Notes: generated by a model not told the origin, from the sequence alone. 14,277 bases of DNA from JBFHNV01 sp965365655 (GCA_965365655.1 CBDUCN010000111.1:1-14277); one strand, 5' to 3'. Shown: positions 1-7,431, numbered from the stretch's first letter. A program made the numbers and translations.

Positions 1-59
1 AGCAGCGTCAGCAGCACCAGCTTGCTGCCGACCGTGGCGGATTGGAACAGGCGCTTCAT
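1..59 (-). CDS. N-terminus of an unidentified, probably membrane, protein (runs off left edge)
   Basis: An ATG at 59 opens a reading frame of 19 codons that continues past base 1. The visible peptide begins MKRLFQSATVGSKLV and continues LLTLL: a short basic start, then the beginning of a hydrophobic segment. This resembles the first membrane helix of sensor kinases, diguanylate cyclases or chemoreceptors, but so few residues do not identify a family. The gene follows the second propeller gene after a 270-nt gap that contains a strong sigma-54 promoter match at 184-199, so it probably starts its own transcript. The ribosome binding site is weak. The start and strand are likely; the function is unknown. 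Confidence 0.6.
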   Translation of the reverse strand, partial: MKRLFQSATVGSKLVLLTL

Positions 60-183
60 CACACCGTGCGGCGACTCTCGCGGGCGGCTCGGTTCCGGGG
101 CCGGGGTGCGGTGGCGACACCCCTGGAACCGTCCTCGTTCGGTCACGTCCACCGTCGCATCCGAATGATGCAGACAACAGAAG

Positions 184-199
184 TGCAAGAACCGAGCCA
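184..199 (-). promoter_or_regulatory. Sigma-54 (-24/-12) promoter, strong match
   Basis: On the minus strand this reads TGGCTCGGTTCTTGCA. Against the sigma-54 consensus TGGCACG-N4-TTGCW it differs at one specified base (T for A at position 5), with the obligatory GG and GC at exact spacing. It lies in a non-coding, locally less GC-rich stretch and points at the gene starting at 59. Transcription would begin near 173, giving a leader of about 115 nt. The window itself encodes a sigma-54 activator (3104-4489), which makes the site biologically coherent. The match is seen; activity is inferred. Confidence 0.72.
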
Positions 200-239
200 C
201 CGAGATCGGCGGCTCTGCGAGGGGAACGCGTGACCGAGC

Positions 240-307
240 GGGCTCGCAGGGCCCTGAGCCCTCCCGCCCCCGGGAACCCGGGCGCTTCCCTTCCCGTTCC
301 CGGGAAC
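240..307. repeat. Cluster of palindromes in the gap downstream of the second propeller gene
   Basis: Three symmetric elements lie within 68 bp: GGGCTC (240-245) paired with GAGCCC (256-261) around a loop that contains AGGGCCCT; CCCGGG-AA-CCCGGG (269-282); and the perfect 12-bp palindrome GTTCCCGGGAAC (296-307). They sit 40 to 110 bp upstream of the -24 box at 184-199, where sigma-54 activators usually bind. They could instead form hairpins at the 3' end of the propeller transcript, but no T-tract follows, so an intrinsic terminator is not supported. Strong GC bias raises the chance of fortuitous palindromes. Confidence 0.4.
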
Positions 308-329
308 CGCCGCGGGGCCGGCCGGACCG

Positions 330-1733
330 CTACATCGGCGGCGGCACCAGCCCCTTGATGCGGGCGACGCCGCCGTAACTGCCGACCCACAGCGTGTCGT
401 CGTCGTCCGCCGCCAGGGAAAAGACGTTGTCGGCGAACAGCCCGTCACGGGTCGTGAAGACCTCGAAACGCTCGCCGTCGAAGCGCGCCAGCCCCTTGCT
501 GGTGCCCACCCAGAGCTGGCCGTCGTCGGCGCGGCGCAGCATGAAGACGTGGTTCGCCGGCAAGCCGTCGCTCATCGTGAAGTTGCGCCAGGAGGTGCCG
601 TCGAAGCGCGCGAGGCCACCGCCCCAGGTGCCGGCCCACACCGTTTCGTCGTCGTCCACCAGCAGCGCCACGATGTAGTTCGGGTTGTAGGCCACGTCCA
701 CCTGCCCCAGCCCCTGCTCCACCTTCTGCCGGGCGTGGTGGCTGGACTCCTTGGCCGGGTCGCGGGTGAACTGGATCTGGTCGCGAACCTGCTCGTAGGG
801 AGCGCCCAGGCCCTCGGCGTGCGACCAGTTCTGCCACGCGCCGTCCTCGAAGCGCGCGAGGCCGCCCTCGGTGGCCAGCCACACGACGCCGTCGCGGCCC
901 GGCGCCAGTCCGTACACCCAGTCGTTGGGCAGGCCGCCGCCGGTGTTCTCCACCGTGAACAGGTCCCACTGCTCTCGCTGGTCCAGGTTCCCGCCGCGCA
1001 CCCGGTTCGCGCCCGACCAGGTCGCGATCCAGATGTCGCCGCCGGGCATCTGCAGCACGTCGTAGACGAAGGCGTCGCCGAGGCCGTGCTGGATGTTGTA
1101 GTTGCTCCAGGTCTCGTTCGCGGCGTCGAACAGCGACAGGCCGCCGCCGTAGGTGCCCACCGCGAGCCGGCCGTGGACCTTGCTCAGGTGGAACACGCCG
1201 TTCGAGAGCAGCCCGCTGCGCACGTCGAACAGCCGGTAGTCGTCGCTGCGGGTGTCGTAGCGGATCACGCCGCCAGAGGTGCCCACCCACATCAGGTCGC
1301 CGTCCGGGAGCATCGCCTTGATGTTGCGGTTGCCGACCCGGAAGTGGGTGAAGGTCACGCCCTCGCGCACCGGCGGCGCCGCCGCAGGCACCGCCGGGTG
1401 CTCCGCGGGCGTCGACGCGCCGGCAGGCAGCGGCCCGGCACCGGTCCGGACCTCGGCCACCTGCGGGTGACCGCCGGGAAGCGGCGGGTGCTCTCGCGGC
1501 GCCTCGCCCGCGGCGGCGGCGCGCCCGGTGGTGGCCGCGGCCATCGGCGCACCTTCACCGCCGGCGGCCGGAGCAGGCTCGGCCGGCGCGCTCGCCTCGG
1601 CGGGCGGTGACGGCGCCGCCGCCTGCGGCGGGACCTCGCTCTCGCCCTGACGCAACCCCAGCGTATAGCTGAACGCCACGAGGGCGAACGCCGCCACGCC
1701 GATCACCACCAGCCACTTCACGTCGATCTTCAT
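330..1733 (-). CDS. Membrane-tethered seven-bladed Reg_prop-type beta-propeller protein
   Basis: A 467-aa protein. An N-terminal helix (about 5-26, preceded by Lys and Asp) anchors it in the inner membrane. An Ala/Pro/Glu-rich linker of about 95 residues (30-124) follows, then a propeller (126-460). Seven blades each carry a W-x-G/A-T-like motif: W149, 191-194 (AVGT, Trp lost), W235, W285, W366, W408 and W449. Many blades contain a GL-x-x-x-x-V phrase typical of two-component-regulator propellers (Reg_prop). Blades 4 and 5 are separated by an insertion (about 300-352) ending in YNPNY, which is shared with the upstream paralogue at 1792-2934. There is no kinase, HTH or enzymatic domain. The ATG at 1733 is preferred because it begins the membrane helix; upstream residues in the open frame are not protein-like. 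The gene lies 58 nt after its paralogue and probably shares its transcript. A sensory or scaffolding role is inferred; ligand unknown. Confidence 0.85.
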   Translation of the reverse strand: MKIDVKWLVVIGVAAFALVAFSYTLGLRQGESEVPPQAAAPSPPAEASAPAEPAPAAGGEGAPMAAATTGRAAAAGEAPREHPPLPGGHPQVAEVRTGAGPLPAGASTPAEHPAVPAAAPPVREGVTFTHFRVGNRNIKAMLPDGDLMWVGTSGGVIRYDTRSDDYRLFDVRSGLLSNGVFHLSKVHGRLAVGTYGGGLSLFDAANETWSNYNIQHGLGDAFVYDVLQMPGGDIWIATWSGANRVRGGNLDQREQWDLFTVENTGGGLPNDWVYGLAPGRDGVVWLATEGGLARFEDGAWQNWSHAEGLGAPYEQVRDQIQFTRDPAKESSHHARQKVEQGLGQVDVAYNPNYIVALLVDDDETVWAGTWGGGLARFDGTSWRNFTMSDGLPANHVFMLRRADDGQLWVGTSKGLARFDGERFEVFTTRDGLFADNVFSLAADDDDTLWVGSYGGVARIKGLVPPPM

Positions 1734-1739
1734 CCCTGA

Positions 1740-1756
1740 TTCCCGGTTGTTCCCGG
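1740..1756. repeat. Tandem TTCCCGG repeat between the propeller genes
   Basis: TTCCCGG occurs at 1740-1746 and again at 1750-1756, a period of exactly 10 bp, in the 58-nt gap between the two propeller genes. On the transcribed strand it reads CCGGGAA-CAA-CCGGGAA, just before the ATG at 1733; the nearer copy may also supply part of the ribosome binding site. The same CCGGGAA core recurs in the palindromes at 269-307. A protein-binding site with helical phasing is possible, but this is a short repeat in GC-rich DNA. Confidence 0.3.
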
Positions 1757-1791
1757 CCGCGCCCGCATTGCGGCGCCTTGCCTTGTCATGA

Positions 1792-2934
1792 TCACTGCCG
1801 CGGCGGCGCCGCGTCCCCACTGCCGCCCGGGAGCGCGCCGATGCGCGCCACCGCCCCCCGGGTACCGGCCCATACCGAGCCGTCCGGCGCGACGACCACC
1901 GCGTACACGTGGTCGTTCAGCAGCCCCCGGCGCCGGTCGATGGTCTGCCAGCTGCTGCCGTCGAAGCGGCTCAGGCCCCGGCTCGTGCCGAACCACAGCA
2001 CGCCGTCCTCGCCCTCCGCGATGCTGTACACGATGCTGCCGGCCAACCCGTCGCGCGTGCTCCAGTTGCGCCAGCCCCGGCCATCGAAGCGCGACACGCC
2101 GCCGCCCCAGGTGCCGGCCCAGATCACCTCGTCGGCGCCGGTGCCGGCGGTGCTGACCGGGTGGCGGGATGCGTGGATCGCGAACACGTAGTTCGGGTTG
2201 TACGTGGCCTCGCCGGCGCGCAGCACGCCCAGATCGTGGCGGGAACGCGTGCCGAGACCGGTGTTCTTGCTCGGCGGCAGCGCCTGCTCGTTGGGCGCCC
2301 CCAGGCCGTCGGCGTGGGTCCATGCCTGCCAGGCGGCGCCGTCGAGCATCGACACGCCGCCCTCGGTCGCGAACCACACGCGGTCCCGGGAATCCACGCT
2401 GATGCCGTACACCCACTCGTTGATCAGCTCGTCCACGTAGTTCGTGAACTCGCCCGTGAGCGGGTCGACCCGGGACACGCCGTCCCAGGTGCCGATCCAG
2501 AAGCTGCCGTTCGCCTGCTGGGCGAAGGAGTAGACCCAGAAGTCGGCCAGCCCGTGCATCGGGAAGAAGGTCTTCCACTGCCCGTCGCGATAGCGCGACA
2601 CGCCCCCGGCGTTGGTCCCGAACCACTTGTTGCCGTCGCGGTCGAGGCCGATCGCGAACACGTACTCGTTGGCGAGCCCGTGCTCCCGGGTGAAGGTCTG
2701 GCGCACGTCGCGGCTCGCGAGATCCACCTCCAGCACGCCGGTCGACGTGCCGATCCACAGCGCGCCGCGATCCGGCTCGACCGTGAGGGCGCGGACATAC
2801 ACGTCGCGGCCCACCTCGAAGCGCTCCAGCACGCCCAGGCCGGGCTCCCCTTGCTGCGCGGCGCCCGCTGCGGGGCCCACGGCGGCGGCGAGGGTCAGCG
2901 CGCGCAACCACCGCATCCGTCTCGACAGCTTCAC
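1792..2934 (-). CDS. Secreted seven-bladed Reg_prop-type beta-propeller protein
   Basis: A 380-aa protein from a GTG at 2934. This start follows AAGGAA by nine bases and yields a clean signal peptide (basic KLSRRMRWLR, hydrophobic core, cleavage near A23-A26). An in-frame ATG at 2961 would add nine partly acidic residues and has a poorer ribosome site. The mature chain is one propeller with seven W-x-G/A-T blade motifs at W60, W104, W146, W187, W272, W314 and W355. A roughly 60-residue insertion between blades 4 and 5 (about 205-268) runs from WTHADGLGAPNEQ to YNPNY. It is a clear paralogue of the membrane-tethered propeller next door (for example WAGTWGGGVSRFDG against WAGTWGGGLARFDG). Family knowledge: Reg_prop propellers usually form the periplasmic sensor half of hybrid kinases; here the propeller is freestanding, 169 nt after the response regulator gene. 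Partner and ligand are unknown. Confidence 0.85.
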   Translation of the reverse strand: MKLSRRMRWLRALTLAAAVGPAAGAAQQGEPGLGVLERFEVGRDVYVRALTVEPDRGALWIGTSTGVLEVDLASRDVRQTFTREHGLANEYVFAIGLDRDGNKWFGTNAGGVSRYRDGQWKTFFPMHGLADFWVYSFAQQANGSFWIGTWDGVSRVDPLTGEFTNYVDELINEWVYGISVDSRDRVWFATEGGVSMLDGAAWQAWTHADGLGAPNEQALPPSKNTGLGTRSRHDLGVLRAGEATYNPNYVFAIHASRHPVSTAGTGADEVIWAGTWGGGVSRFDGRGWRNWSTRDGLAGSIVYSIAEGEDGVLWFGTSRGLSRFDGSSWQTIDRRRGLLNDHVYAVVVAPDGSVWAGTRGAVARIGALPGGSGDAAPPRQ

Positions 2935-2967
2935 TGCTTCGCGTTCCTTGCCAGTGTCCATGTCACC

Positions 2968-2986
2968 GGCGCCGATCTCCGGCGCC
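2968..2986. repeat. GGCGCC inverted repeat ahead of the secreted propeller gene
   Basis: GGCGCC at 2968-2973 and 2981-2986 flank a 7-nt spacer. In the transcript this can form a six-pair hairpin whose loop reads GGAGATC, a purine-rich ribosome-site-like sequence. It lies 7 nt upstream of the alternative ATG at 2961 and 34 nt upstream of the preferred GTG at 2934, in the 169-nt gap after the regulator gene. Another small inverted repeat, CCTGC-CGT-GCAGG, is at 3050-3062. A role in tuning propeller translation or as an mRNA end is possible but unproven. I see no convincing promoter in this gap. Confidence 0.3.
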
Positions 2987-3103
2987 TGCCGTTTCCGATC
3001 ATCGTCGCCTCCGCGCGGGATGCCGTGCCGCAGATCCCCGAGGAGAACTCCTGCCGTGCAGGTCATGTCCCGGTGTCCGCAGGAAAACGCTGCCACTGCG
3101 GCG

Positions 3104-4489
3104 CTAAGAATCATCCTGCTCATCCTGCTGCCGATTGTACTCCTCGAGCTTGCGGTACAGCGTGGACAGGCCGATGCCCAGCTCGCGCGCCGCCGCCCGG
3201 CGATCGCCGCCCGCGTCGCGGATGGCCTGCCTGATGACGTTGACCTCGAACTCCCGGGCCCGCTCGCGCAGCGTTCCTGAATCCGGGACCGGGCCCGCCG
3301 CCTCGCCGGGAGGAGGCCGCGTCACCTGGTGAGGCAAGTCGGCGACGGTGATGGTATCTCCGTCGCAGAGGATCAGCGCGCGATCGATGACGTTCTGCAG
3401 CTCACGGATGTTGCCGGGCCAGTGGTACTCCTTGAGCAGTTCCTCGGCCTCGGGATCGATCCGGTACTGCCCCGTCAGCCCCAGCCGGCGTGGCCCGCTG
3501 CCCAGGAAGTAGTGGATCAGCGCCTCCACGTCCTCGCTGCGCTCGCGCAGCGGCGGCAGGTGCATGTGCAGCACGTTCAGCCGGTAGTAGAGGTCCTCGC
3601 GGAACTTCCCGTCACGCACGAGCTGCTCGAGATCCTGGTTGGTCGCCGCCAGGATGCGCACGTCCACCTGGCGGGCGCGCTCGCCGCCCACCGGGCGGAT
3701 CGCCTTCTCCTCGATCGCGTGCAGCAGCTTCACCTGGAGCGCCAGCGGCAGGTCGGCGATCTCGTCGAGCAGCATGGTGCCGCCGTCGGCCTCCAGCATC
3801 AGGCCCTTCTTGGCCCGGTCGGCGCCGGTGAATGCGCCCTTCAGGTGGCCGAAGAACTCCGACTCCAGCAGGTCCTTGGGGATGGCCCCGCAGTTCACGC
3901 TGACCAGCGGCGCGCGGCTGCGCGGGCTGTGGCGGTGGATGAAGTGCGCGATCATGCCCTTGCCGGTGCCGCTCTCGCCGGTCACCAGCACCGTGCCCTC
4001 GGTTCTCGCCACGCGCTGCGCGAGACGCATCACCTGCTGCGCGGCGCCGGACGGCAGCAGGCACGCGTCCCTGAAGGTCTCCGGCACGAGGGTGCGCAGG
4101 CGCCGGTTCTCGTCGCGCAGCGCCATCATCTCGGCGACCGCGTTCAGGCGGTGGCTCAGGTCCTCCGCGCGCACCGGCTTGATCATGTAGTCGTGCGCGC
4201 CCGCCTTCATCGCCTCGATCGCGGTGTTCACGGACGCGAACGCGGTCATCACCACGAACACGGTGTCCACGCCCGACTCCAGGGTGCGCCGCATCACCTC
4301 GATGCCGTTGATGTCCGGCAGGCGGATGTCGCACAGCGCGACGTCCACGTCGCCCTTCGCGAGCCGCTTCAGCGCGGCCTCGCCGGTGCCCACGTGCTCG
4401 ACCTGGTAGCCGGCCTCGCGAATCTGCTCGGCGAGCACCTGGCGCAGCGCCGCCTCGTCGTCGATCACCAGCACCTGAAGCGACGCCAT
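3104..4489 (-). CDS. NtrC-family sigma-54-dependent response regulator
   Basis: A 461-aa protein with the complete three-part architecture. Receiver domain (about 1-120): acidic D10/D11, phospho-acceptor D54 in CDIRLPD, T82 and K104. AAA+ activator domain (about 145-375): Walker A GESGTGKG (171-178), sigma-54 contact loop GAFTGA (218-223), Walker B around LLDE (240-243), sensor/arginine region FREDLYYRLNV (297-307) and the WPGNIREL motif (357-364). C-terminal Fis-type HTH (about 418-452) ending in STLYRKLEEY. All key residues are present, so it should hydrolyse ATP and open sigma-54 promoters when phosphorylated. The ATG at 4489 follows AGAGGA with good spacing and lies one base after the kinase stop, so the two are co-translated and a cognate pair. 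Two sigma-54 promoter candidates in the window (184-199, 7416-7431) are natural targets (inference). Confidence 0.96.
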   Translation of the reverse strand: MASLQVLVIDDEAALRQVLAEQIREAGYQVEHVGTGEAALKRLAKGDVDVALCDIRLPDINGIEVMRRTLESGVDTVFVVMTAFASVNTAIEAMKAGAHDYMIKPVRAEDLSHRLNAVAEMMALRDENRRLRTLVPETFRDACLLPSGAAQQVMRLAQRVARTEGTVLVTGESGTGKGMIAHFIHRHSPRSRAPLVSVNCGAIPKDLLESEFFGHLKGAFTGADRAKKGLMLEADGGTMLLDEIADLPLALQVKLLHAIEEKAIRPVGGERARQVDVRILAATNQDLEQLVRDGKFREDLYYRLNVLHMHLPPLRERSEDVEALIHYFLGSGPRRLGLTGQYRIDPEAEELLKEYHWPGNIRELQNVIDRALILCDGDTITVADLPHQVTRPPPGEAAGPVPDSGTLRERAREFEVNVIRQAIRDAGGDRRAAARELGIGLSTLYRKLEEYNRQQDEQDDS

Positions 4490-4490
4490 G

Positions 4491-7121
4491 TCAGTCCTCT
4501 CCCTCGAGCGGCAGCAGCACGCGCACGGTGGTCCCCGAGCCGGCCAGGGACTGGATGGTGATCTCTCCGCCGTGCTCCTCGACGATGTCGTGGCACAGCG
4601 CGAGCCCGAGCCCCATGCCGCGATCCTGCCCCTTGGTGGAGAAGTAGGGGTCCATCGCGTGCTCGATGGTCTCGGCGTCCATTCCCGTGCCGTTGTCTCC
4701 GACCAGCAGCAGCGCCCGCTCCCCGGCGCGCCCGGTGCGCACCTGTATGCGGCCCTCCCCGTTCGGCTTGCTCTCGCAGGCGTCGGCAGCGTTGAGAACG
4801 AGGTTCAGCACCACCTGGGTGAGCTGGTCCTGGGACCCGCGCAGTGCCGGCAGCTCCGGGTCCAGGTCCAGGGTGAGCTGCGCGTCCTGCACGCGTGCAT
4901 CGTAGCGCATGATGCTCACCGCGCCGCGCACCACCTGGTTCAGATCCAGCAGGCTGCGGCGTGTCTCGCGCGGGCGGGCGAAGTCGGAGATCTCCCGGGT
5001 CATCGCCGCCAGGCGGTGCGACTGCTCCGCGATCAGCTCCAGGTTGCGCTCCACGGCCTCGTCCACCTTCGTCGGGCTCGCGTCCACGCGCTGGCGCAGC
5101 GCGCTCACCGCGCCGCTGATCGCGGCCGCGGGATTGCCCACCTCGTGCACGATACCGGCCGCGAGCTGCCCCATCGCCGCGATCTTCTCGCGGTGGAAAT
5201 ACTGCTGGCGGGCGCGTTCGAGCTCGCGCTCGGCGCGCTTGCGCTCGGTGAGGTCGCGCAGCACGCCGACGAAGCGGCGCTCCTCGCGGGTGCGGATCTC
5301 GCCCACCGCGAGCTCCAGCGGCACCTCGCTGCCGTCCTTGCGCAGCCCCGTCACCTCGCGCCCGGAGCGCCCGATGATGCGCCCCTCGCCGGTCGTGAGA
5401 TAGCGCTCCATGTACGCCGCGTGCTCGTCACGGTACGGCGACGGCATCAGCATGCGCAGGTCGGCCCCGAGGAGCTCGCCGGCCTCGTAGCCGAACAGGC
5501 GCTCCGCCGCGGGATTGACCATGTCGATGATCCCCTGCGCGTCGCTGGTGATGATGGCGTCGGCGACGCTGTTCATCACGGCCCGCAGCCGCGCCTCCCC
5601 GGCGAGCAGCGCCTGCTCGCTGCGCTTGCGCTCGCTGATGTCGCTCTGCAGCCCGACGTAGTGGGTGACAGCCCCGTGGGCGTCGCGCAACGGGAAGATC
5701 GAGACCAGGTTCCAGTACAGGCCGCCGTCCTTCGCCCGGTTGCATATCTCGCCCCGCCAGGTGCCGCCGGCACGGATCGTGCGCCACAGCTCGGCGTAGG
5801 TCTCGTCGGGAAGCATGCCGGAGCGCAGCACGGCCGGGGTCTTCCCGATCACCTCCTCCGCCTCGTATCCGAACAGCGCGGTGAACGCCGGGTTCACGTA
5901 CTCGATCACTCCGCTGGTGTCGGTGATGATCACGATCTCGGCGCCCTGCTCGATCACCAGCGACATCTTGCGCAGGCTCTCCTCGGCGACGCGGCGCTCG
6001 GTGATGTCGTGCGCCGCGCCGCGATGCCCGACGAAGCGCCCGCGCTCGTCACGCACCGGCACTCCGCTCGCGCTCAGCCACACGAGCCGTCCGTCACGGG
6101 TGTAGCTGCGGTGCTCGATGCCGGTGAACGGCGTGTCCGTGCCGTGGTTCGCGAAGTGCGCGCGCACCATGGCCGCGTCCTCCTCGGGCGCGAGGTCCAT
6201 CGGGGCACGCCCGATCAGGTCGCGCGGGGCGTAGCCGAGCACCGCCGAGACCCGGTCGCTGACGAACGTGAAGCGCCCCATCGCGTCGGTCTCCCAGATG
6301 TACTCGCCCGCTGCCTCCGCCACGTCCTGGAAACGCTGCTCGCTCACCGCGAGCTCCCGCGTGCGCTCCGACACCCTCGCCTCGAGGTTCTCCCGCGCAT
6401 CCAGCACCTCGCTCAGGTAGCGCGACGCGGCCGACTTCTCTTCGCGCAGCGCGCGGTCCATGCGCCGGAACAGCGCGAGCAGCGCGAGGAACACGGTGCC
6501 GACGATCACCAGGGTGCCCGTGACCAGGTTGCGCTGCACGCCGTCGATCTCCGCGACGAGCCCGGTCATGTCGGAATAGAGCTCGAACACGCCCACGATG
6601 TGGCCGTCGCTGAGGTCGTGCACCGGGACGTACGTCTCCAGCAGATCCCGGTGCTCGATCACGCCGTCGGAGACGTTGAAGCTGTTCTTGTGGACCATCT
6701 CCGCGGTGACCTCGCCCATCATCGCGGCCAGCCAGCCCTCGTTGCGCCCGCTGTCCTCGCCGACCTGCGAAGCCTCGGTGGAGAACACCGTGCGCCCGCT
6801 GCGGTCGTAGATCTTGATGCGCACGATCTTCATGCCCACCAGCGGGTCCACGAGGTAGCGGCGCAGCTCATGCACCTCGGGCGCGTCGCGAAGCGTGTCC
6901 GGCGAGCTCGTCGCCCCGAGCTCGAGCACGGGGATGATGTGGCGCTGCAGGGACGCCATCAGCGTGCGCGCCAGCGTCTCGTGCTGGCTGATACCGAAGG
7001 ACTTGAGCTGCTCGATCGCGGTGATGCGGCCGTACACGGCGAGCGCCGCCCCGATCACCACCATCCCCACCAGGGACGCGATGGCGAAGCGCAGCACGTG
7101 GCGCTCGCCGGCGGGCTTCAC
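4491..7121 (-). CDS. Membrane-bound triple-PAS sensor histidine kinase
   Basis: An 876-aa kinase. Two membrane helices (about 11-30 and 198-218) bracket a roughly 165-residue periplasmic sensor domain that I cannot assign to a named family. A short coiled coil (about 220-262) leads into three PAS domains with PAC tails: about 263-378 (ending DITERR), 385-499 (ending DISERK) and 508-628 (ending DLTERK). The catalytic core is of the NtrB/PAS-kinase type: H-box with H659 in IVHEVGNP, N-box N777 in NLVLNAAD, G1 DNGTGM (809-814), F-box YFSTK (826-830), G2 GMGLGL (835-840). There is no receiver or HAMP domain. The GTG at 7121 is chosen because GGAGGA (7133-7128) precedes it by six bases; the open frame continues upstream to 7820 but is not protein-like. 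It is paired with the response regulator one base downstream. It probably senses a redox or periplasmic cue, but no haem, flavin or metal ligand is recognisable. Confidence 0.95.
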   Translation of the reverse strand: MKPAGERHVLRFAIASLVGMVVIGAALAVYGRITAIEQLKSFGISQHETLARTLMASLQRHIIPVLELGATSSPDTLRDAPEVHELRRYLVDPLVGMKIVRIKIYDRSGRTVFSTEASQVGEDSGRNEGWLAAMMGEVTAEMVHKNSFNVSDGVIEHRDLLETYVPVHDLSDGHIVGVFELYSDMTGLVAEIDGVQRNLVTGTLVIVGTVFLALLALFRRMDRALREEKSAASRYLSEVLDARENLEARVSERTRELAVSEQRFQDVAEAAGEYIWETDAMGRFTFVSDRVSAVLGYAPRDLIGRAPMDLAPEEDAAMVRAHFANHGTDTPFTGIEHRSYTRDGRLVWLSASGVPVRDERGRFVGHRGAAHDITERRVAEESLRKMSLVIEQGAEIVIITDTSGVIEYVNPAFTALFGYEAEEVIGKTPAVLRSGMLPDETYAELWRTIRAGGTWRGEICNRAKDGGLYWNLVSIFPLRDAHGAVTHYVGLQSDISERKRSEQALLAGEARLRAVMNSVADAIITSDAQGIIDMVNPAAERLFGYEAGELLGADLRMLMPSPYRDEHAAYMERYLTTGEGRIIGRSGREVTGLRKDGSEVPLELAVGEIRTREERRFVGVLRDLTERKRAERELERARQQYFHREKIAAMGQLAAGIVHEVGNPAAAISGAVSALRQRVDASPTKVDEAVERNLELIAEQSHRLAAMTREISDFARPRETRRSLLDLNQVVRGAVSIMRYDARVQDAQLTLDLDPELPALRGSQDQLTQVVLNLVLNAADACESKPNGEGRIQVRTGRAGERALLLVGDNGTGMDAETIEHAMDPYFSTKGQDRGMGLGLALCHDIVEEHGGEITIQSLAGSGTTVRVLLPLEGED

Positions 7122-7415
7122 GGGGCATCCTCCGCGCGCGGCACGACGGCGGGCCGGCACCGCCGGTGCGTCCGGCCGCCGCGCGGATCGGCGATCGCGG
7201 CCCCCGCGCCGTACGCCGGACAGGTCCCCGCCGGTCCGAGCCCGCCGTGCGGCTGCACGCGAGCCGTGACGGGGCGTGCCGCCGCCCGCTCGCAGCAGCG
7301 GCCGCCGGCGCCCGGGCGCGGAACGCCGGCACGAGCCGGCTGCGCGGCGCGTCCGACGCCGGCGACGCACGACGGTGCCGGCGTCCGGCGCACCTCGGCG
7401 TGCTGAAACCGGGAC

Positions 7416-7431
7416 TGCAAGTTGTTCACCA
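7416..7431 (-). promoter_or_regulatory. Candidate sigma-54 promoter of the sensor kinase operon
   Basis: The minus strand reads TGGTGAACAACTTGCA. It matches the sigma-54 consensus at TGG and at TTGCA with exact -24/-12 spacing, but the CACG part of the -24 box is poorly kept. Start of transcription would be near 7405, leaving a leader of about 280 nt before the kinase GTG. It sits in the least GC-rich stretch of the intergenic region. An inverted repeat (7470-7483) about 70 bp upstream of the predicted start is a possible activator site. Autoregulation by the encoded activator is inferred. Confidence 0.42.

Noticed and set aside
240..330. Intrinsic terminator after the tethered propeller gene
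   Set aside because: The hairpins are strong, but no run of T follows on the transcribed strand, so I describe them only as palindromes.
2935..3103. Sigma-54 promoter upstream of the secreted propeller
   Set aside because: GGCAC-like and TGGCAG-like boxes occur on the minus strand, but the GG-to-GC spacing is off by one and two bases, and sigma-54 does not tolerate this well.
4488..7406. Forward-strand open frame of 972 codons opposite the kinase
   Set aside because: The translation is His/Arg/Ala/Leu-rich with no domain, and it lies exactly antisense to a kinase with all catalytic motifs. It is an artefact of high GC third positions.
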